Shown piece by piece: positions 4,583 through 5,430 of a stretch of 5,430 nt of DNA. Under the pieces are notes generated by a model that worked only from the letters and a program-made list of their open reading frames with translations, searched no databases and was not told where the DNA came from. Origin of the DNA: an uncultured Rickettsiales bacterium (GTDB taxonomy: Bacteria; Pseudomonadota; Alphaproteobacteria; Rickettsiales; UBA1997); assembly GCA_937927795.1 (NCBI GenBank), contig CALBSF010000307.1:1-5430 (forward strand), written 5' to 3'. The translations under genes and the position numbers were made by a program. Position 1 is the first letter of the stretch. The number at the start of each line of letters is the position of its first letter.

Positions 4583-5430
4583 TTACCTAGCTAATGATTG
4601 AGCCGCTTTAGAAGCTTGTTTTTCAGCAAGTTTTTCTTCAGCCGCATCAGGAACAGATACTTCAAAACTTACTGCATTAACATCAAACCTTAAAACATCC
4701 AACATCTCAGATTCATTGGAAATTATAAGCATCTCTTGCGGTGCAAGATCTAATTTTTTTGCAACATTATCGCTGTGAGCAGAGCCGGTACAAACAATCA
4801 CCACATCTCTCCCCTTACTTTCTACCCCTATTCTTTCAGCCATATCGCTTGAAATTTCTGGGTCAGACAAGCATAAATTCCAATTAAATCCACTGCCAAC
4901 AAACTTAAAAAAGTTTTCATTATATTCGCTTTTACCATCGCCCTTTTCATCGCCCATTTGCGCTATTTTGTCTGGATCAGTTTCAACCATATCAAAATCA
5001 ACACCGGCATCTTTAGCTTTTTTTATTTCTGCTTCAAGAAGATCAGAAGATACATGATCTTTCCAATAGTCAATTATATCATTAATTGATTTTCCTTGCG
5101 ATCTATAGGGTTCAAAAAATTCTTTTGCCACGCGGCCGCGATCATGAAAACCATTAACAAAAGCAGGATCGCTTTGTAAGGTGGTAGCTCTCAACTCCCA
5201 ATCATCAGGCAAATATTTTGCATCACCATACTCAATATATTTTTTTTCACGCATATCATCCACTCGCGATGGAATTTCCTGACAAAGCGAAGCTCTCAAA
5301 TGCTTTGCCTTGCAAGATTCAAGTAGCTTTCCACATAAATTAGTATAAGAAAAATCAGCATGATTTTCGCCAACAAAAATATATAAGGGCTTTTTTTCCG
5401 ACTCTAATGCTCTGCGACGCCACTTCTTAG
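4583..5430 (-). CDS. Putative TIKI/TraB/EreA/ChaN-superfamily protein, C-terminal 281 residues (start beyond the right edge)
   Basis: The frame is open from the window edge (first full codon 5428-5426) to TAA at 4585-4583. A TTG at 5299 could be mistaken for the start, but 43 sense codons continue upstream and include a conserved-looking motif, so the true start is outside. Numbering from the edge, seen are: a strand PLYIFVGENH with GENH at 20-23; CQEIP with Glu51; a strand and acidic stretch DFDMVETDPD (144-153); AERI with Arg199; and the strand DVVIVCTGSAH with GSAH at 215-218. Two GxxH motifs near the two ends, plus a Glu after the second strand and an Arg before the last motif, form the pattern described for the TIKI/TraB/EreA/ChaN superfamily. 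Its members include metal-dependent hydrolases and a haem-binding lipoprotein. Substrate and cell location are unknown. The last 30 residues are an Ala/Lys/Glu helical tail. The gene is convergent with degP. Confidence 0.6.
   Translation of the reverse strand, partial: KKWRRRALESEKKPLYIFVGENHADFSYTNLCGKLLESCKAKHLRASLCQEIPSRVDDMREKKYIEYGDAKYLPDDWELRATTLQSDPAFVNGFHDRGRVAKEFFEPYRSQGKSINDIIDYWKDHVSSDLLEAEIKKAKDAGVDFDMVETDPDKIAQMGDEKGDGKSEYNENFFKFVGSGFNWNLCLSDPEISSDMAERIGVESKGRDVVIVCTGSAHSDNVAKKLDLAPQEMLIISNESEMLDVLRFDVNAVSFEVSVPDAAEEKLAEKQASKAAQSLAR

Noticed and set aside
5297..5299. TTG at 5299 as the start of the right-hand minus-strand gene
   Set aside because: The frame stays open to the window edge and includes the GENH motif upstream, so the start is beyond 5430.

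Overview
The window looks like a piece of an AT-rich alphaproteobacterial genome, most likely a Rickettsiales- or Holosporales-type intracellular lineage. The basis is the hflK-hflC-htrA gene order, the A/T-loaded codons and Lys/Asn-rich tails, start codons without Shine-Dalgarno sequences, and a palindromic intergenic repeat that begins GTCATCC and ends GGATCT. This is inference from gene content and style, not a phylogenetic placement.

Layout. On the minus strand at the left edge is the N-terminal part of mrp (1-333), an Fe-S cluster carrier ATPase in a short form without the usual N-terminal DUF59/MIP18 domain. It is divergent from a tight plus-strand operon: hflK (485-1600), hflC (1609-2574) and a degP/htrA-type periplasmic serine protease (2584-4080). 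The 151-bp divergent region holds a good sigma70-like promoter reading toward hflK (TTGAAA-N16-TATAAT, 336-363). A weaker oppositely oriented promoter for mrp reuses the same -10 block. Downstream lies a 100% A/T inverted-repeat tract in the predicted hflK leader.

The segment 4081-4582 carries no convincing gene but is dense in small repeats. It has a 13-bp duplication spanning the degP stop, a 29-bp tandem repeat, a 12-bp tandem duplication, an 18-bp perfect palindrome, and two copies of a ~100-bp repeat. One copy carries an intact 11-bp-stem hairpin and the other lacks exactly the right arm of that hairpin.

On the minus strand at the right edge (4583-5430) is the C-terminal part of a gene open to the window end. 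It has two GxxH motifs (GENH, GSAH) and a conserved-looking Glu (CQE) arranged as in the TIKI/TraB/EreA/ChaN superfamily. The exact function is unknown.

How the genes work together. HflK and HflC form the membrane SPFH complex that in known bacteria encloses and modulates the FtsH protease. DegP/HtrA degrades or refolds misfolded periplasmic proteins. The operon is therefore an envelope protein quality-control module. This core is well known; the less ordinary parts are the GxxH protein, the repeat-rich intergenic region and the shared divergent promoter.
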